Source: Stramonita haemastoma (taxonomy: Eukaryota > Mollusca > Gastropoda > Neogastropoda > Muricidae). Taken from it: a stretch of 64,000 nucleotides of DNA. Positions 35,216 through 46,851 of this stretch are shown here, piece after piece; the first letter of the stretch is position 1, and the number at the start of each line of letters is the position of its first letter. Under the pieces are notes generated by a model. That model ran no database searches and had not been told where the DNA came from. It was given only the letters and a program-made list of their open reading frames with translations. The DNA is taken from positions 24,652,544 through 24,716,543 of the forward strand of contig CM060334.1 in NCBI GenBank assembly GCA_030674155.1. The letters are read 5' to 3'. A program made the translations under genes and the position numbers.

Positions 35216-36054
35216 ATGGGGAAGCCAGGTGGGGGCTTGTTCAGTATAAATAGCATCCCCACGTTCTGGAAATTCTGTTGAAGGAAGAAATTTTCCCGGG
35301 CCCTTTCCTGTCTGTATCACTCCCTTCGCTTCTGCCTCTCCCCGCCTCTCTCTCTGTCTTCTGTCTGTCTCTCTCTCTCTTGTGCCTCCCCCCTCTCTCT
35401 CTCCCTCTCGCTCGCTCCCTCCCTCCCCCATCTCCTCTCTATCTCTTCCCCCTGCCTACTCAACCCACTTCCCTGCCATTCTTGTGAACGCTGTAATGAG
35501 CTGCCTCGAAGTCGGAATCTGTCAGCTAAGGTCAGCAGTTTCCATGAATCTTTTCAAACAAAATAATTGTTATTGAAGAATCGTATTTTCCAATTGCGTA
35601 CTCCCACCAAAATGTCTTCCACATCAAGCCAGGCCTTGATCAATATTTCCAATAAACCAAGCAGGACCCTTAAGTCAGCAGAACATGATTATTGTAGGCT
35701 GTTCTGATGTGGACAGAGCGATAGGCCTGCACCCACAGCGCCCAAATGTCAATCCAATAACATGGCGTCCCAAAACCTTGTCCTTGTTTCGAGATGACAC
35801 TCGGTGTCGGGATGCTGACATCCCATGCTCAGTTAGCCACGAGTTGAAGAGCGCACTGCAGGCCGGCAGGTCAATTTCCTGTCGTCTGTGGAGTTTCATC
35901 AAATTGGTTTCATCCATGCATCCATCGCTCGGTTGTTGTCCCGTCGCTTTTCAGTGCCGTGGTGTCTTTGTGTGCCCGGTTGATTTGGTTTGGCTCTGTG
36001 TGTGTGTGTGTGTGTGTACGTGCGTTCGTTTGTGTGTTTATTTATTCTTTATTT

Positions 36055-36870
36055 GTATTTTTTCTTTTATATCGAGGATAATGGAATAAACGCTCATGTG
36101 CTTTTTTACATCCAGTCCACGCGTGTATGCAGTTTTGTAAATGTTGTCATCTGTTCCACCGGCACGCGATGGCCTACTCTTACGAAAAGCGGAACAGGAT
36201 TTAACGTGTGCGCAAGATGTACTGCGTGCGTTCACACACGGAGCCTCGGTTTATAGTCTCATCCGAAGGACTTTTGGGGAGAGTGTGTGTGTATGTGTGT
36301 GTATGAGTGCATGTGCGTGAGTGCGTGCGTGTGTGTGTTTATTTATTATTTTATTTGATTTACTTATCTATGTATTCTTTTATATCGAGGATAATGGAAT
36401 AAGTACTGGCGTGCTTTTTTACATCCACTGTGTAGATGCCGTGGTCCTCTCAGGAGAAGGGGGTATTCCCACTTTCTTAGAATCCTGTGCTAGGAATTGC
36501 CCCTTTTCTCTCTCTCTTTCTTTCTGTCTTACTCTCTTTTTTCCTGTCACCTCCTTCTTGTCTATTTGCTGCCTTCATGGTCCATTCTCCTTTTTTCCCC
36601 CCCAAGAAAGACTTCAAAGGTAACAGCTTTCTCCCGCGCTGAAGTTCTTCGGATGAGACTGTAAACCGAGGCTCCGTGTGCGAACGCACGCAGAACATCT
36701 TGTGCACACGTTAAATCCTGTTCCGCTTTTCGTAAGAGTAGGCCATCGTGTGCCGGTGGGAACAGATGACAAAATTGACAAAACTGCATACACACGGGGA
36801 CTGGATGCAAAAAATCACGTGAGCACTTATTCCATTATCCTCCATATAAAAGAATAAATAAATACGTAAT
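36055..36870. repeat. Cluster of SINE family A pieces, two minus and one plus
   Basis: Minus-oriented body (36055-36280), minus tail fragment (36370-36432), then a plus-oriented body and tail (36645-36870). The outer pieces form an inverted repeat about 360 bp apart. The right haplotype copy keeps only the plus piece (47970-48180). Confidence 0.83.
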
Positions 36871-38310
36871 AAGTCGGATGCGCTGGGTTTGACTTTTCAG
36901 GCGCTTAACAGTAGCACAACGCAATTTCGCTTATACCACAAACCACAACAGTTGCTGTCAACGACGACGAAGAAGAATAAAAACCACGGCTGTGTGAACA
37001 AGTACAGCAAAATCCGTTTTTTAAGAGACAAGGAAATATATATACACAGACAGTCTTGAAAAAATGTTCTCTTAAGAAATGTGGTGGTATCAGACAAAAG
37101 AGCAACACTAACTTTCTTTTTTCTTTTTAATAGCAGCGGCCTTGATATTTCACCGAAAAAGTGCCGTGTTTGTAATCCCACCCCGTTAAAGGAAATACCA
37201 AAGGAAGAGCAGGGAATACAAAGTGGGGAAAGCTGTCTTTATTGGTCTGGGGGTGATTTACCCGTGCAAAGCTGTCTCTAGAAACGTCTTCGTCAGTCTG
37301 TTTTCTGTCCACATAGATCTTTTGCCTTGTTACTTTTTTTCTGGAAAAAATAGAAAAACAAGTTTCTGTGACATTTGAAGTACAATCAAGCAATGTGATT
37401 GCGTCAGTAATTGATTCACACACATACACACAACCACCCACATCTCTGTTAGTATAGTTAAAAAGCAACATACATAGTTGTTGGGTTTTTTTCATGTGAG
37501 TTTCCTTTCGCTTTCTGAAGTGTTTGCTATCTTAACAACTACATGAAGATTGACATACGTGAAAATCATTCATTCATTCTGACATTGCGTAGAGTTAAGA
37601 TAACGTATTGGTAAAAAGATGACGGTCAACTGTGTTGTTCCATTCTATTTCCACAAGTCTTTGTTGTTGCATTCTATTTCCAGAAGTTTTGTTGTTCCAT
37701 TCTATTTGCTAAGTCTTTCAATTCAGTTCAGTTTAATTCAGTTTAAATACTTTCAAATTCTCGTCAGAGAAAGAAAAAGACATTTTAACGACGTTCCGAA
37801 ATCTTTACATTGTAGAGGTAATAGCTTCCAGTCATTAAATTTGAGTGATTTAAAACAAGCATTTAAACAATAGAAGATTATAACCAAAGGCAGCTGACTT
37901 CGAAAATAGAAAATGTGGGTAGGGTTGTTTTTTTTGTTTTTTTTTAATTCTCCACAGATTAGGAAATATGACTGACAGTTTCAACGTTCTCTGACATCAA
38001 ATTGAGTCTGACGGCAGTTTACTAGGAAGAGAGACTAGAATAGACACGTATTTTTTGTGAGATTTTGAACAAGTTTCTATGCATCCCGATTCTAATTCAG
38101 CAGCATGGCCTTCCAGACCTGGCAGTTGTCCAGGACTACACTGGGTGTGGGGAAAGTAATTCCCCATGCACAGGTAGCGTTGAATTAAAGAGTGCACCGC
38201 ATACAGGTAAAGTCAATTTCCTGTCGCTTGTTGATGGCATTGATCGCTCGTTGATGTATGGCTTCAACAATCCATTGTCTGTTCTGCAACTCTTGAATTC
38301 CGGGGGTTAT
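36871..38310. other. Unique non-coding intron sequence
   Basis: No element or exon was recognised. It is strongly similar to 48182-49625 on the other side of the gap. Confidence 0.6.
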
Positions 38311-38317
38311 TTTTGTC

Positions 38318-38318
38318 T

Positions 38319-38369
<51 letters not shown>
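38318..38369. repeat. (GA)n microsatellite
   Basis: Pure GA. The right copy counterpart at 49632-49699 is longer and has one interruption, a length polymorphism if the copies are alleles. Confidence 0.96.
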
Positions 38370-39049
38370 AGATAGTTACGTCTGAAATTGGATGGTGGAA
38401 TTCCGCATGTTGGCGCAAACATTGATGGACTATTTAGCTGGGCTGTAGAGTCTTGTTTGGGCAGCCAAGGCAGTGACATGGACTGATTTCTCTTGGAGGA
38501 GTCTGCACTGAGAAGGGGTCGCTAATTGCGTTCAGTCATTTGCAGTCACACTGGGCGGTGTGTGGCAGTGGGTTGATTAGCTCCCTTTTTATGCATAGGG
38601 AATGTGACAAACTCGATTGACACTGAAATAAGAGCACCCTCCCTCTCCCCCCAAAAAACAAAGAGAGAGAGAGAGTGTGTGTGTGTTGTGATTGAGTGTG
38701 CGCGCGCGCACGTGTTTGTGTGTATGCGCGTAGGGGGAGTTGTGTATGAGCGTGCGCGCGCGCGCGTGTGTGTGTGTTTTCTGTCCGTCAATACATAGGT
38801 TTTGTGACATAGTTGTACAATTGATGAATACCATTAAACAGTGTCTCCTTTTTTAAATGCATCGTGCTTTAGCCTTTAACTGTGCCTATCTACCTCCAAC
38901 TCTCATGCTCATCTACAAACACTGAACAGCACTAGCAGAAGAAACAAAACCATAGATTCTTGTCTTTAATATAATGTGGTAGACAATTTTAGAGAATAAT
39001 AAGTCAAGTCAGCGGAACAAGTATTGCAAAATCCACTCTGTGAGTAGAG

Positions 39050-39335
39050 GTGTTCCTATGTGGTCGTTGTGGAGCGAGGCGTCAGAGACCTCAGCTTCTC
39101 CAGGGGCCAGCATGTTGAGGGCGGCGTCCATTTCCTCTCCCTCGCTGCTTTACCTTCCCTGACCGTGAAGAGGGCAGGTACCTATTTACAGCTACGTGAA
39201 CTGGGAGACTGTGCTGAAGCCTTAGCGCGCAAATGGTCACCCATCCACTTGGTAACCACGCTCAATGCTGCTTAACCTCAGCTTGGGGAAAGCGAGTGCT
39301 CTGACCACTGAGCTAGCTGTCCTGTCTCCAAACTT
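39050..39335 (-). repeat. Chimeric tRNA/5S SINE family C, minus copy
   Basis: Read from 39335 downward it gives 'agctcagtggtcagagcact', 'cgctttcccc', then 'ggttaagcagcattgagcgt' and 'ggatgggtgaccatttgcgc', then the family body. The tRNA-Ala-like A-box is better kept here than at 10199. The right copy is at 50380-50640. Confidence 0.82.
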
Positions 39336-40074
39336 ACTCACGACAGGATGACAAGTGCACACGCAGAATTTTATTTTTAATGGGGAAAAAAGATGGTGTC
39401 AGATACAAGCAACATGTTTCTCCAGTATCAAACAGGCCTTGATATTTCACTGGGAAACAGTTTCTGTGATAGGAAATGTCAAAACTTAAAGAATAAAAGT
39501 GGGGAGAGAGATCTGTGCGTGTCTTTTAGTGGTTTCGCGGCGCAGAAATCCTAGAAATATCTCTGTCAGTCTGTTTGTGTCTGGCTACATAGATCTGTGG
39601 TCGTTGTTTTTAATAAAATGAACAACAGTTTCTCTGACATGGGAAGCGCAGTCAACCTATGCCATGACCTAAGTCATTGATTTAAACACAGGTCCTCCTC
39701 CTCTAGGGTCTTATTTCCTGTCATGGACAATCAGAAAAAATTGCGATACTCTCAGTCTGGCTTCCTTCGCTGTTTTAAAGCGGTGGTAACCCTAGCGCCA
39801 ACAGCAACAAGAGCAGGGCTGACATCCGTGGAAATCCTTCACCATTGGGACATCAGTCACTGCGGTGTGACAGCTTACATACAGCCAGGCCAGGCTACTG
39901 CCATGGCTGATTGAAGAATCATTCTCAAGAAATCCCTGAATTGGTGGTCTGTGCCCGGTGGTGGAGAAGCCTGAGTCATCAGCGAGCAATATTGCTGATC
40001 CTGCTCTTTGCCAGAAAGGGGAGGGGAGGAGAGGCAGAAAATAATGATTATTTTGGCGAGTCTTTTTATGTTTT

Positions 40075-40335
40075 GTTTTGTTTCGAGGGAAATGGAATTA
40101 GCACCTTTTTTTTTTACATCCAGTCCCTGTGAGTATGCAGCTTTGTAAATTTTGTTATCCGTTTCCACAGGCACACAATGGCCTAATCTTCCTAAAAGTG
40201 GAACAGGTTTTAATATGTGTGCAAGATGTTCTGCGTGCTTCGCATACGGGACTTTGGTTTATAGTTTCATTTGGAGGACGTTTGGAGATAGTGAAGTCAG
40301 CACTGATATTAACTGGGGGGGGGGGGGTCCGTTTA
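40075..40335 (-). repeat. SINE family A, head-truncated, minus copy
   Basis: 'cgagggaaatggaattagca', 'ttgttatccgtttccacagg' and 'acgggactttggtttatagt' match the reverse of the 43178 body. It stops at a G-run (40316-40327) before the tRNA-like head. Confidence 0.82.
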
Positions 40336-40636
40336 AAGAAGGGTATTGCAAGTGTGGTACAGATAGTGTACAATATATGACTCCATGAGGTGTCAGGCTT
40401 CAAATCTTTAGATTTGTGTATATGCCAGATATCTAACTTATCCGAAAAAGTAGCAGTTTATAAGTCCATGCTATTACCAGACTTGTTTCACATCACACGG
40501 AGTTTAACCTCAGTTCATCCAGTGCTGTGACAAGAGTAGATGCTCACATTAGTAAGAGAACATAATATTTTTTCAGTGTTCTGCAAAACTTTAGAGCGTT
40601 CAAGCCATTGGCATCAAATTGTCCAGTCTGGTTGAT

Positions 40637-41135
40637 TTAATCAAAAAGCAGCGTCTCAAGACTCTTACCTTGCTTTGCCTGTCCCATGAGCGCTGTTGAA
40701 CTCCGTCTGGGGGAGGTGTTGGATGCCTGTGCAGAGAAGAATCCCCAGCACTCTGGGTCTTCTGCTGTGTGCAGTAGTCGGTCTGTGGGCTGTAGTGCCC
40801 AGTCCTTGATGAGGTCTGACCAGGATGTTGTGTTCCTATCTCTCGTGGTCTTTTCTCTCACATCAGCTTTGTGTCTGACCACACTTCATGAGGAGAGAGA
40901 GTAGTGTCTCTTGTGTCAGAATCAGCCAGTCACCTAAATCTCTGTGTGCTCCGGTCTTCGCTTGCACTGCTGACTTCATGGATTTCCAACCACGGGATTC
41001 GGTGATGTTGCCAACGAGACAAGCTGGTGGTCTGCCTTTTTTGTCTTTTCCCTTCGGTCTTGCCTTGTAAGACAAGTCTTCGTGAGGTCCATATCTTTGT
41101 TTCGTAGCGTACGAGAGTAGAGTAGAGACGTTCAA
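40637..41135 (-). mobile_element. Possible non-LTR reverse transcriptase C-terminal fragments (dead)
   Basis: On the minus strand, 41135-40863 contains 'KGKDKKGRPPACLVGNITES' and 40882-40637 contains 'TTSWSDLIKDW' and 'LLHTAEDPECWGF'. Both resemble the R-G-R-P...W-x-x-x-I...A-x-D-R-x-x-W tail that follows the reverse transcriptase domain in many LINEs. They look like two separate, diverged tails side by side, and no catalytic domain is present. Part of the first motif recurs in the right copy (51482-51811), while the second lies in the segment missing there. A chance frame is possible. Confidence 0.42.
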
Positions 41136-41449
41136 AAAAGTCCTAGAATGTAACTGTAGTCAAAAGTTAGGAATGGGTTTGCACCCCGATGGCAAGTTTA
41201 CCTCAGGAGATAACCGTCTCCAGCCTTGTAGTAGGTCAGAACTGCACTTGGTGTCGGGGGTTCACTTCCCGTGCAAGTTTAGCGAGGAAGTGAAGTAGTA
41301 CAGTGGATACAGGCCAGTTAATTTCCTGTGGCTTGTGGATTGTATTGATTACCGGTTGGTGTTTGGCTTAGCAATCAATCGTCTGTTTTATGATTCCTGA
41401 ATGTGTTGGGGCTTTTTTTTGGCCTTGTTGATTTGCTGGCTTGAGTTAA

Positions 41450-41620
41450 CGTGTGTGTGTGTGTGCACGCGTGTGTGTGTGTGTGTGTGTGTGCACGCGT
41501 GTGTCTGTGCACGCGCGTGTCTGTGTGTGCCTGTGTCTGTGAGCATGTTGTTAGTCTGAGATTGCATGGCTATTTTGTAAGAAAAAAAAATGGAGAAGTT
41601 GGAAGTCATGTCTGAGAGAG

Positions 41621-41703
<83 letters not shown>
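41450..41703. repeat. GT/GC then GA microsatellites
   Basis: GT/GC 41452-41545, GT 41625-41648, GA 41648-41702. The right copy has the corresponding GT (52085-52130) and GT-GA (52248-52340) tracts. Confidence 0.95.
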
Positions 41704-41708
<5 letters not shown>

Positions 41709-42393
41709 GTAAACGTCTATGATTAGGTGGTTGATTTCCGCATGTTTGTGACATACATTTGACTGGCAGTGATTGGCAGTTTAGTCGTGCTTTGTTGGCC
41801 AGATTTCCTGTGTTTGGGTAGCTGTCTTAGTGACAGACAGGGACTAAATGCTTCACTCCTGACGACTTCGCACCGGGAAGGGATCAGAAGTTTCTCTTCA
41901 GTTATTTGCAAAAGCTTTGGTAGTTGGAGTAAGTCAGTTATGTGGGAAACGTAATAAAACTCTTTAAAAAAAGAAAACCAAACCAAACCAAACAAGAGCA
42001 TTAATCGTGTGTGTGTGTGCACGCGCGCGTGCGTGCGTGCGTAAATTACGCACACAAGTGCACGAGCGCACACATTACTAGAAAGACTACAATGTGATAT
42101 CTCCACCAACCCCCCCCCCCCTCCCAGGAAAACAGGTTTTACAGACTACGCTATAATATCCTCCATGAAAATATTTAAAAAACACAATATTTACAGATCT
42201 TTAAGGGGTTTTCTCGTAATGTATAACCGATCCTTAAATGTACCCGTCAACATAAGATACCAGGAAAACTTTAACACCTGTTAAAACTACATAGCTTTAT
42301 TTTCTACGACATTGAAGTATAATGAATCAGTCTACCCATCAGGTTGTTGATTTCTTCCAACACCACAAGTTGATCACACTAGTATCACTGTAC

Positions 42394-42477
42394 ACACACA
42401 CACACACACCACACCACACCCACACGCGCGCACTCACACTCACACACACACGCACACACACACAAAACACACACACA

Positions 42478-42526
<49 letters not shown>

Positions 42527-42542
42527 ACACACACACACACAA
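42394..42542. repeat. CA/ACACC microsatellite
   Basis: Impure CA, replaced in the right copy (near 53020-53040) by four CCCA units. Confidence 0.94.
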
Positions 42543-42676
42543 CCTTAACTGACATGTTGACGAGTCCTACTCGCTTGTGGACAGGGTTGCGCAATTTCCA
42601 ATCTGACTTCCATCACTGTCTGAAGTGGTTAGACAATCCTAGCTTCACCAACAAGATTGCCATCAATTGAAATCAT

Positions 42677-43000
42677 TCGACGGAGACTGTGGCCCAGTGG
42701 GGAAAACCGTTTGACTTCAATCCCAGGGTGCATGAAGTCGTTGGTTCGAATCTCGGTGACATGACCTAATGAATTAGGGGTGGGGATATTTTTTTCCGAT
42801 ATTTTGCTAATGCCTTAATTAATTTCTTCGTTTATATATGCACATGCAGACCAAACATACATGCAGACTAAATAATTATACATTATTGAAGATCCCGTAA
42901 TTTCATGTCAGCGTTTGGTGAGGTTACGGGGACACAATCATACCCAGCATGCATCCTGTACACAAAAATGAGCTGCCGTGAAGTAGGACTGCAGGGGCTG
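42677..43000 (+). repeat. tRNA-derived SINE family E
   Basis: Head with A-box 'ctgtggcccagtggggaaaa' and B-box 'ggttcgaatctcggtgac'. The body has 'ttgaagatcccgtaatttca' and ends with 'acccagcatgcatcctgta' and 'gtagg'. The motif 'acccagcatgc' recurs at 7818, 9350, 44942 and 55388, marking further decayed 3' ends. The right copy is at 53165-53470. Confidence 0.78.
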
Positions 43001-43177
43001 AGGCCAGGTGTGCCGCTGAGTTAGGTGACCAGGCAGTGACGCTTGCCTGCAGGCCGCAAAAAGGCAGAGAAGAGAAAAAAGTTTTCAGGGGGACATCAGC
43101 CCTGATCGACAGAGAAGAGAAGTTTTCAGGGGGACATCAGTCCTGGTCGACAGACAGCTAGCTACCTACCTGTGTCA

Positions 43178-43545
43178 GGACGGGATAGCCTAGTGGTCAG
43201 AACATTGCGCTCGCAATTAGACGACCCGGGTTCGATTCCCGTTCGAGAGGATTTTTCCCCCTGGAGTTAACATCATTGCCGACTCCACTCCCCCTCCCCC
43301 AAAGTCCTTCAGGTGAGACAATAAACCGAGGCCCCGTGTGCGAACGCACGAAGAACATCTTGCGCACACGTTAAATCCTGTTCTGCTTTTCTTAAGACTA
43401 GGCCATTGTGTGCCGGTGGAAACATATGATAACATTTACAAAACTGCACACACACGGGAACTGGATGAAAAAAAGCAAATAAGTGCTTATTCCATTATCC
43501 TCAATATAAAAGAATTGAATAAAACAAATACATAAAAAAATAAAG
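43178..43545 (+). repeat. tRNA-derived SINE family A, reference full-length copy
   Basis: Head 'gggatagcctagtggtcaga' (A-box) and 'ggttcgattcc' at 43229-43239 (B-box), correctly spaced for an RNA polymerase III promoter. The body is 'cctggagttaacatcattgc', 'taaaccgaggccccgtgtgc', 'ttaaatcctgttctgctttt' and 'attgtgtgccggtgg', and the 3' end is 'gcttattccattatcctcaa' with an A-rich tail. The right copy is at 53609-53925. At least ten further full or partial copies occur in this window. Confidence 0.9.
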
Positions 43546-44231
43546 ATTCATCATAATCATTGTTGTCGGTGGTCGATTCGCTCATTCCCAACAAGCGTGA
43601 CAATCATTGTTGTATGGCTTATGCGGTGCAGTTCCGTCATCTTAGCATTTCGTAGTTAAAGGGGTTTTCCATCTTCGTAGTTTTTTTTGGTTTTTTTTAC
43701 CGTTAGGCTGATTCTATCTGGTTGTGGTACAGTATGTGGGGGGGGGGGGGGTTGGAAGAGTTGGGAGAGAAAGTAAGTGAATAAGTGTGCGCGTTTTAGT
43801 GTGTGTGTGGGGAGGGGGTAGTGGTGGTGATGATGATAATAATATAGTGATAGTATTCGTCTTTGTAATCGGCGTTGTTTGTAGCAGTATATTTGTAGTG
43901 CCAAACTTCCGAGAGGATAAAAAGACAAAACAGCCTTAAAACCTTAGTGGCCCCGAAGTAGCAGGATAATGGTTCGAATCTCATCAGCACTTAGTGGATG
44001 AAGGAAAGGATGTCTTACTTATACCCTCCAGTGTCCGCTTTCTGTAGACCTGTGAGTGCCTTGAGTCTCATAAGTACGCATGCAAACAGAAAATCAAACA
44101 GCACAGATTGAGGAAATTGTATTATATGTCGCACGTTAGAAGAAAAGCCCCTGCATACAACCGCCGCCGCTCCAGCGTTGAAGGTTATGTAGTTGATCAA
44201 GCATGCGTTTAGTCAATGATGATGATGATGT

Positions 44232-44525
44232 ATTGCACATTTATTTATTTTTTATTTATTAATTTTATTTATTTAGTTAGTTATATCGAGGTTAATGGAA
44301 TAAGCAATCATGTGCTTTTTACATCCAGTCCCCGTGTGTATGCAGCATTGTAAATCTTGTCATCTGTTCCCACCGGCACACAGTGGCCTACTCTTACGAA
44401 AAGCGGAACAGGATTTAACGTGTGCGCAAGATGTTCTGTGTGCGTTCGCACACGGGGCCTCGGTTTATAGTCTCATCCGAAGGACTTTTGGGGAGAATAG
44501 AGTCAGACTGATGTTAACTCCACAT
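44232..44525 (-). repeat. SINE family A, head-truncated, minus copy
   Basis: A T-rich tail (44232-44285), then 'tatcgaggttaatggaataa', 'ggcctactcttacgaaaagc' and 'ggggcctcggtttatagtct'. It ends about 180 bp before the 30-nt microexon. The right copy is at 54684-54976. Confidence 0.85.
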
Positions 44526-44705
44526 TGTGTGTGTGCGTGCGTGCGTGTGTGTGCGCGCGCGCGCGCGCGTGCGTGCGTGTGTGTGTGTGTGACTGCGCGG
44601 TCATGCATGCTTCTATATCTGCGTGCATGTGCGTGAGCAAGTGTGAATACACATTCCTGATAACGTTTATTAACGGCAACGTTTTTTGTTTTTGTTCTGT
44701 TACAG

Positions 44706-44735
44706 AAACAAAGCCACCGGACACCAAACGGAGAG
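44706..44735 (+). CDS. 30-nt microexon (stalk after Ig2)
   Basis: Acceptor 'tttttgttctgttacag' is a strong pyrimidine tract, and the donor is 'gagag|gtaaag'. Phase is 1 on both sides. With the G left from the Ig2b exon it reads E-T-K-P-P-D-T-K-R-R, giving '...ITVLK-ETKPPDTKRR', a charged, Pro-containing spacer between the Ig2 G strand and the membrane anchor. The R-R end could be a basic cleavage site, but that is speculation. It is identical in the right haplotype copy (55152-55181), so it is either conserved or simply allelic. Symmetric phase allows skipping. Confidence 0.75.
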
Positions 44736-45619
44736 GTAAAGGCTTTGTCCTTTTTGTGGCTTTGTTGTTAGGAACCTGTTGTTCGTTTTGTTAGGTGGCT
44801 GCAGAAGGTGTCTTTTTTCCTGTGGTCTTAACGACGTGTATCGATGTCAACACCAACATTGGCGTTGCTGACACGGAACAAGGTCACAGCCCTGATATAG
44901 CCTTCGTGGTCGGCGGGGCTATGAACAACAAGAAATGAAATACCCAGCATGCATCTTTGAGAGGAATGAGCTCAGCCCATTTTAACTGAAGGAAGGAAGA
45001 ACCATTCTTCATTGCGAGCAGATTAAACCCCTTTGTATAAGATGTCAATCCAAGGTCTCGTGTTCAAATACGTGAACATCTTGGAGTATACATTTCAACC
45101 CCCTCCGTCAGTTCTAGATGTGTGTTGCACGCGTTGCACGTGTTTTGCGGCTACCTCTGGGCGATGGCGAGACATGACCATCAGTGACCGTAAGTTCTGT
45201 TCACTGTTACTGTTAATTAACTGGGAGAGCAAAGGCTTGAGAGGGAAACATTTACTTCTTGACGAAGGGCAGGAAAAGGTTAGATTTGAAGTTGGAAAAT
45301 AGAAACGATAGAACGGAAAAAGGAGAGAAAAAGTCTTAAGTTTATGTGCTGTTTTATAGTCAATGAATTGGCTATGCTAAACAGTACAGTATTTACTCAT
45401 AAACAAGAATGATATAAGGATAGATTTTCAACGGTTCACACACTTTTTAAAAAAAGTAGGGAGAATGATATATTGCAACTTTCATTGATCCTAAAGTAAC
45501 AAGGCTGAGTTTTGAAAGTAAAATTTCGAACTATAAAACAGGCAGGTAACCAATTTTACGATAGCGATGAAAATGGTGCACTAGAGGGCCCCCTATTGTC
45601 CTCCCTCCCCTCCCCGCAG

Positions 45620-45711
45620 CTCCCATCATCACCGTCCTAAAAGCCATTGTCTGGCACCCCAGCATCCTGACGCTACACCTGCAGAGCTTTCCTTGGCAAG
45701 GCACTGTGTGA
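45620..45711 (+). CDS. Candidate alternative terminal exon
   Basis: A strong acceptor (pyrimidine tract over about 25 nt, then 'ccgcag|ctcccatc') opens a phase-1 frame that fits directly after the 30-nt microexon. It encodes 30 residues, 'APIITVLKAIVW', 'HPSILTLHLQSF' and 'PWQGTV', then stops with TGA at 45709-45711. The tail is mildly hydrophobic and not a convincing GPI signal, so a transcript using it might yield a secreted or otherwise different form. An internal use with donor at gtgagc (45708) would change phase. No good AATAAA follows within about 1 kb. It could also be a cryptic site. The right copy is at 56080-56171 and differs by one Thr/Met change. Confidence 0.35.
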
Positions 45712-45872
45712 GCCAGGCCCCAGGTACCCCTCTCTCAGCACCACGGCTATTTTGAAATCAAACATTCCGCTGCCACGCCACATACGGCCATCAGTCCGCG
45801 TCTAGGGTTACCCAGGGTCGTTTCAATTCACCACTTCCCCCATCCTTATCTTTGTACCTAGTCGCACCTGTA

Positions 45873-45876
<4 letters not shown>

Positions 45877-45906
<30 letters not shown>

Positions 45907-45918
45907 GGGGGGGGGGGT
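45877..45918. repeat. T-run followed by G-run
   Basis: About 28 T then 12 G. The right copy (56336-56375) has interrupted T and G runs. Confidence 0.93.
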
Positions 45919-46666
45919 GTTCTAGTGTGTATCATATCTGCGTAGTGGGAGTGAGTAGCTAACTGGCTAAAATAGGGGTGGGTTTTTTCCTCGTGACATG
46001 ACAATATTTTGGTCAGTGTGGGCTCGAGTTCCAACAAAACTTTCACCTTTGAAGGATCTGTATTTTACTTTCACTGGAGTTCATAGTGTTTACCCCTGTT
46101 TGGTTTAATGCAGACAAAAGTAGCTTCTAAACTCGGAAATCTTTCCTGCTAGTGACCTAAGACCGAGAAAAAAGTATGGCTTAGTTTATAAAGCTTTTAG
46201 CTACTGTCTGTTTTTCTTTTAAATGTAGCTGTAAATGGGTATGTTTAAAGCCATGAACCTTTGCACTGGTTTTCTTTCTTTTTTTTCGTAAAACACAAGA
46301 TGTTCACGTCAACTATTTCAAAGGTTCCGTTTGTAGGTAAGTGAAATAGGTTTGAATTGAGATAGAAATGTTGTAGTAGTGTGTGCCACTTCCAAACAGG
46401 AATTTCCAGGTGTCCAAGTGCTGCTTGGGTGGAGGTCAGGGCAGGGCAGGTCAGGTTTAGGCAAGTGTCCCACACGTACAACTTCAGCCCTCCTTCAGCT
46501 GCTCTTTTTCAAAATTCCATTTTGCGTGTAATTGTAAAAAGATTCATTTTTTAATCCGTTCAGTGTAATTGTAAAAAAAAATCATTTTCAAATCCGTTCC
46601 GTGTAATTGTAAAGAGATTCATTTTCAAATCTGTTAAGGATAATTATGTATTTCTGACCTCAGTCT

Positions 46667-46851
46667 GAAAAATCCACTTTCAATGGGGACAAGATTTCCA
46701 AGGGCCTTGGTCCTCTCGGCCTTCCAAAATTAAAATTTCAGTCAGGAGAAGTATTTTTGTTTTAATTTTGGAAGGCCGAGGGCTGGGAGGTGCAGCAGGA
46801 GACTGGCACCAGGCCCTTGGAAATCTTCTCTCCATTGACAGTGGATTTTTC
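46667..46851. repeat. 185-bp foldback/MITE-like hairpin element
   Basis: The ends gaaaaatccactttcaatgg (46667-46686) and its near-perfect inverse (46832-46851, one mismatch) form terminal inverted repeats. Inside, 'agatttccaagggcc' pairs with 'ggcccttggaaatct', and a 21-bp perfect arm beginning ctcggccttccaaa pairs with its inverse across a short loop at about 46740-46760. Only a ~30-nt bulge on the right arm is unpaired. The right copy is at 57055-57248. No target duplication is obvious. The element may be a MITE or a transcribed hairpin. Confidence 0.8.

Larger units (their letters stand above)
34427..44705 (+). other. Intron 4 (~10.3 kb)
   Basis: A phase-1 intron. It starts with a G-run and GT repeats (34500-34598) near the donor and contains unique sequence (34620-35880), then most of the left copy of the large gap-flanking duplication with many SINE fragments. 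UG/GC-rich RNA (44525-44592) lies about 115-180 nt before the 30-nt microexon acceptor. Confidence 0.8.

Noticed and set aside
43178..43260. Intact tRNA gene
   Set aside because: A- and B-boxes are present but the acceptor stem does not close, and the same head is attached to a SINE body at several loci. The heads at 9395, 10199, 23632, 24885, 24984 and 42677 are rejected on the same ground.
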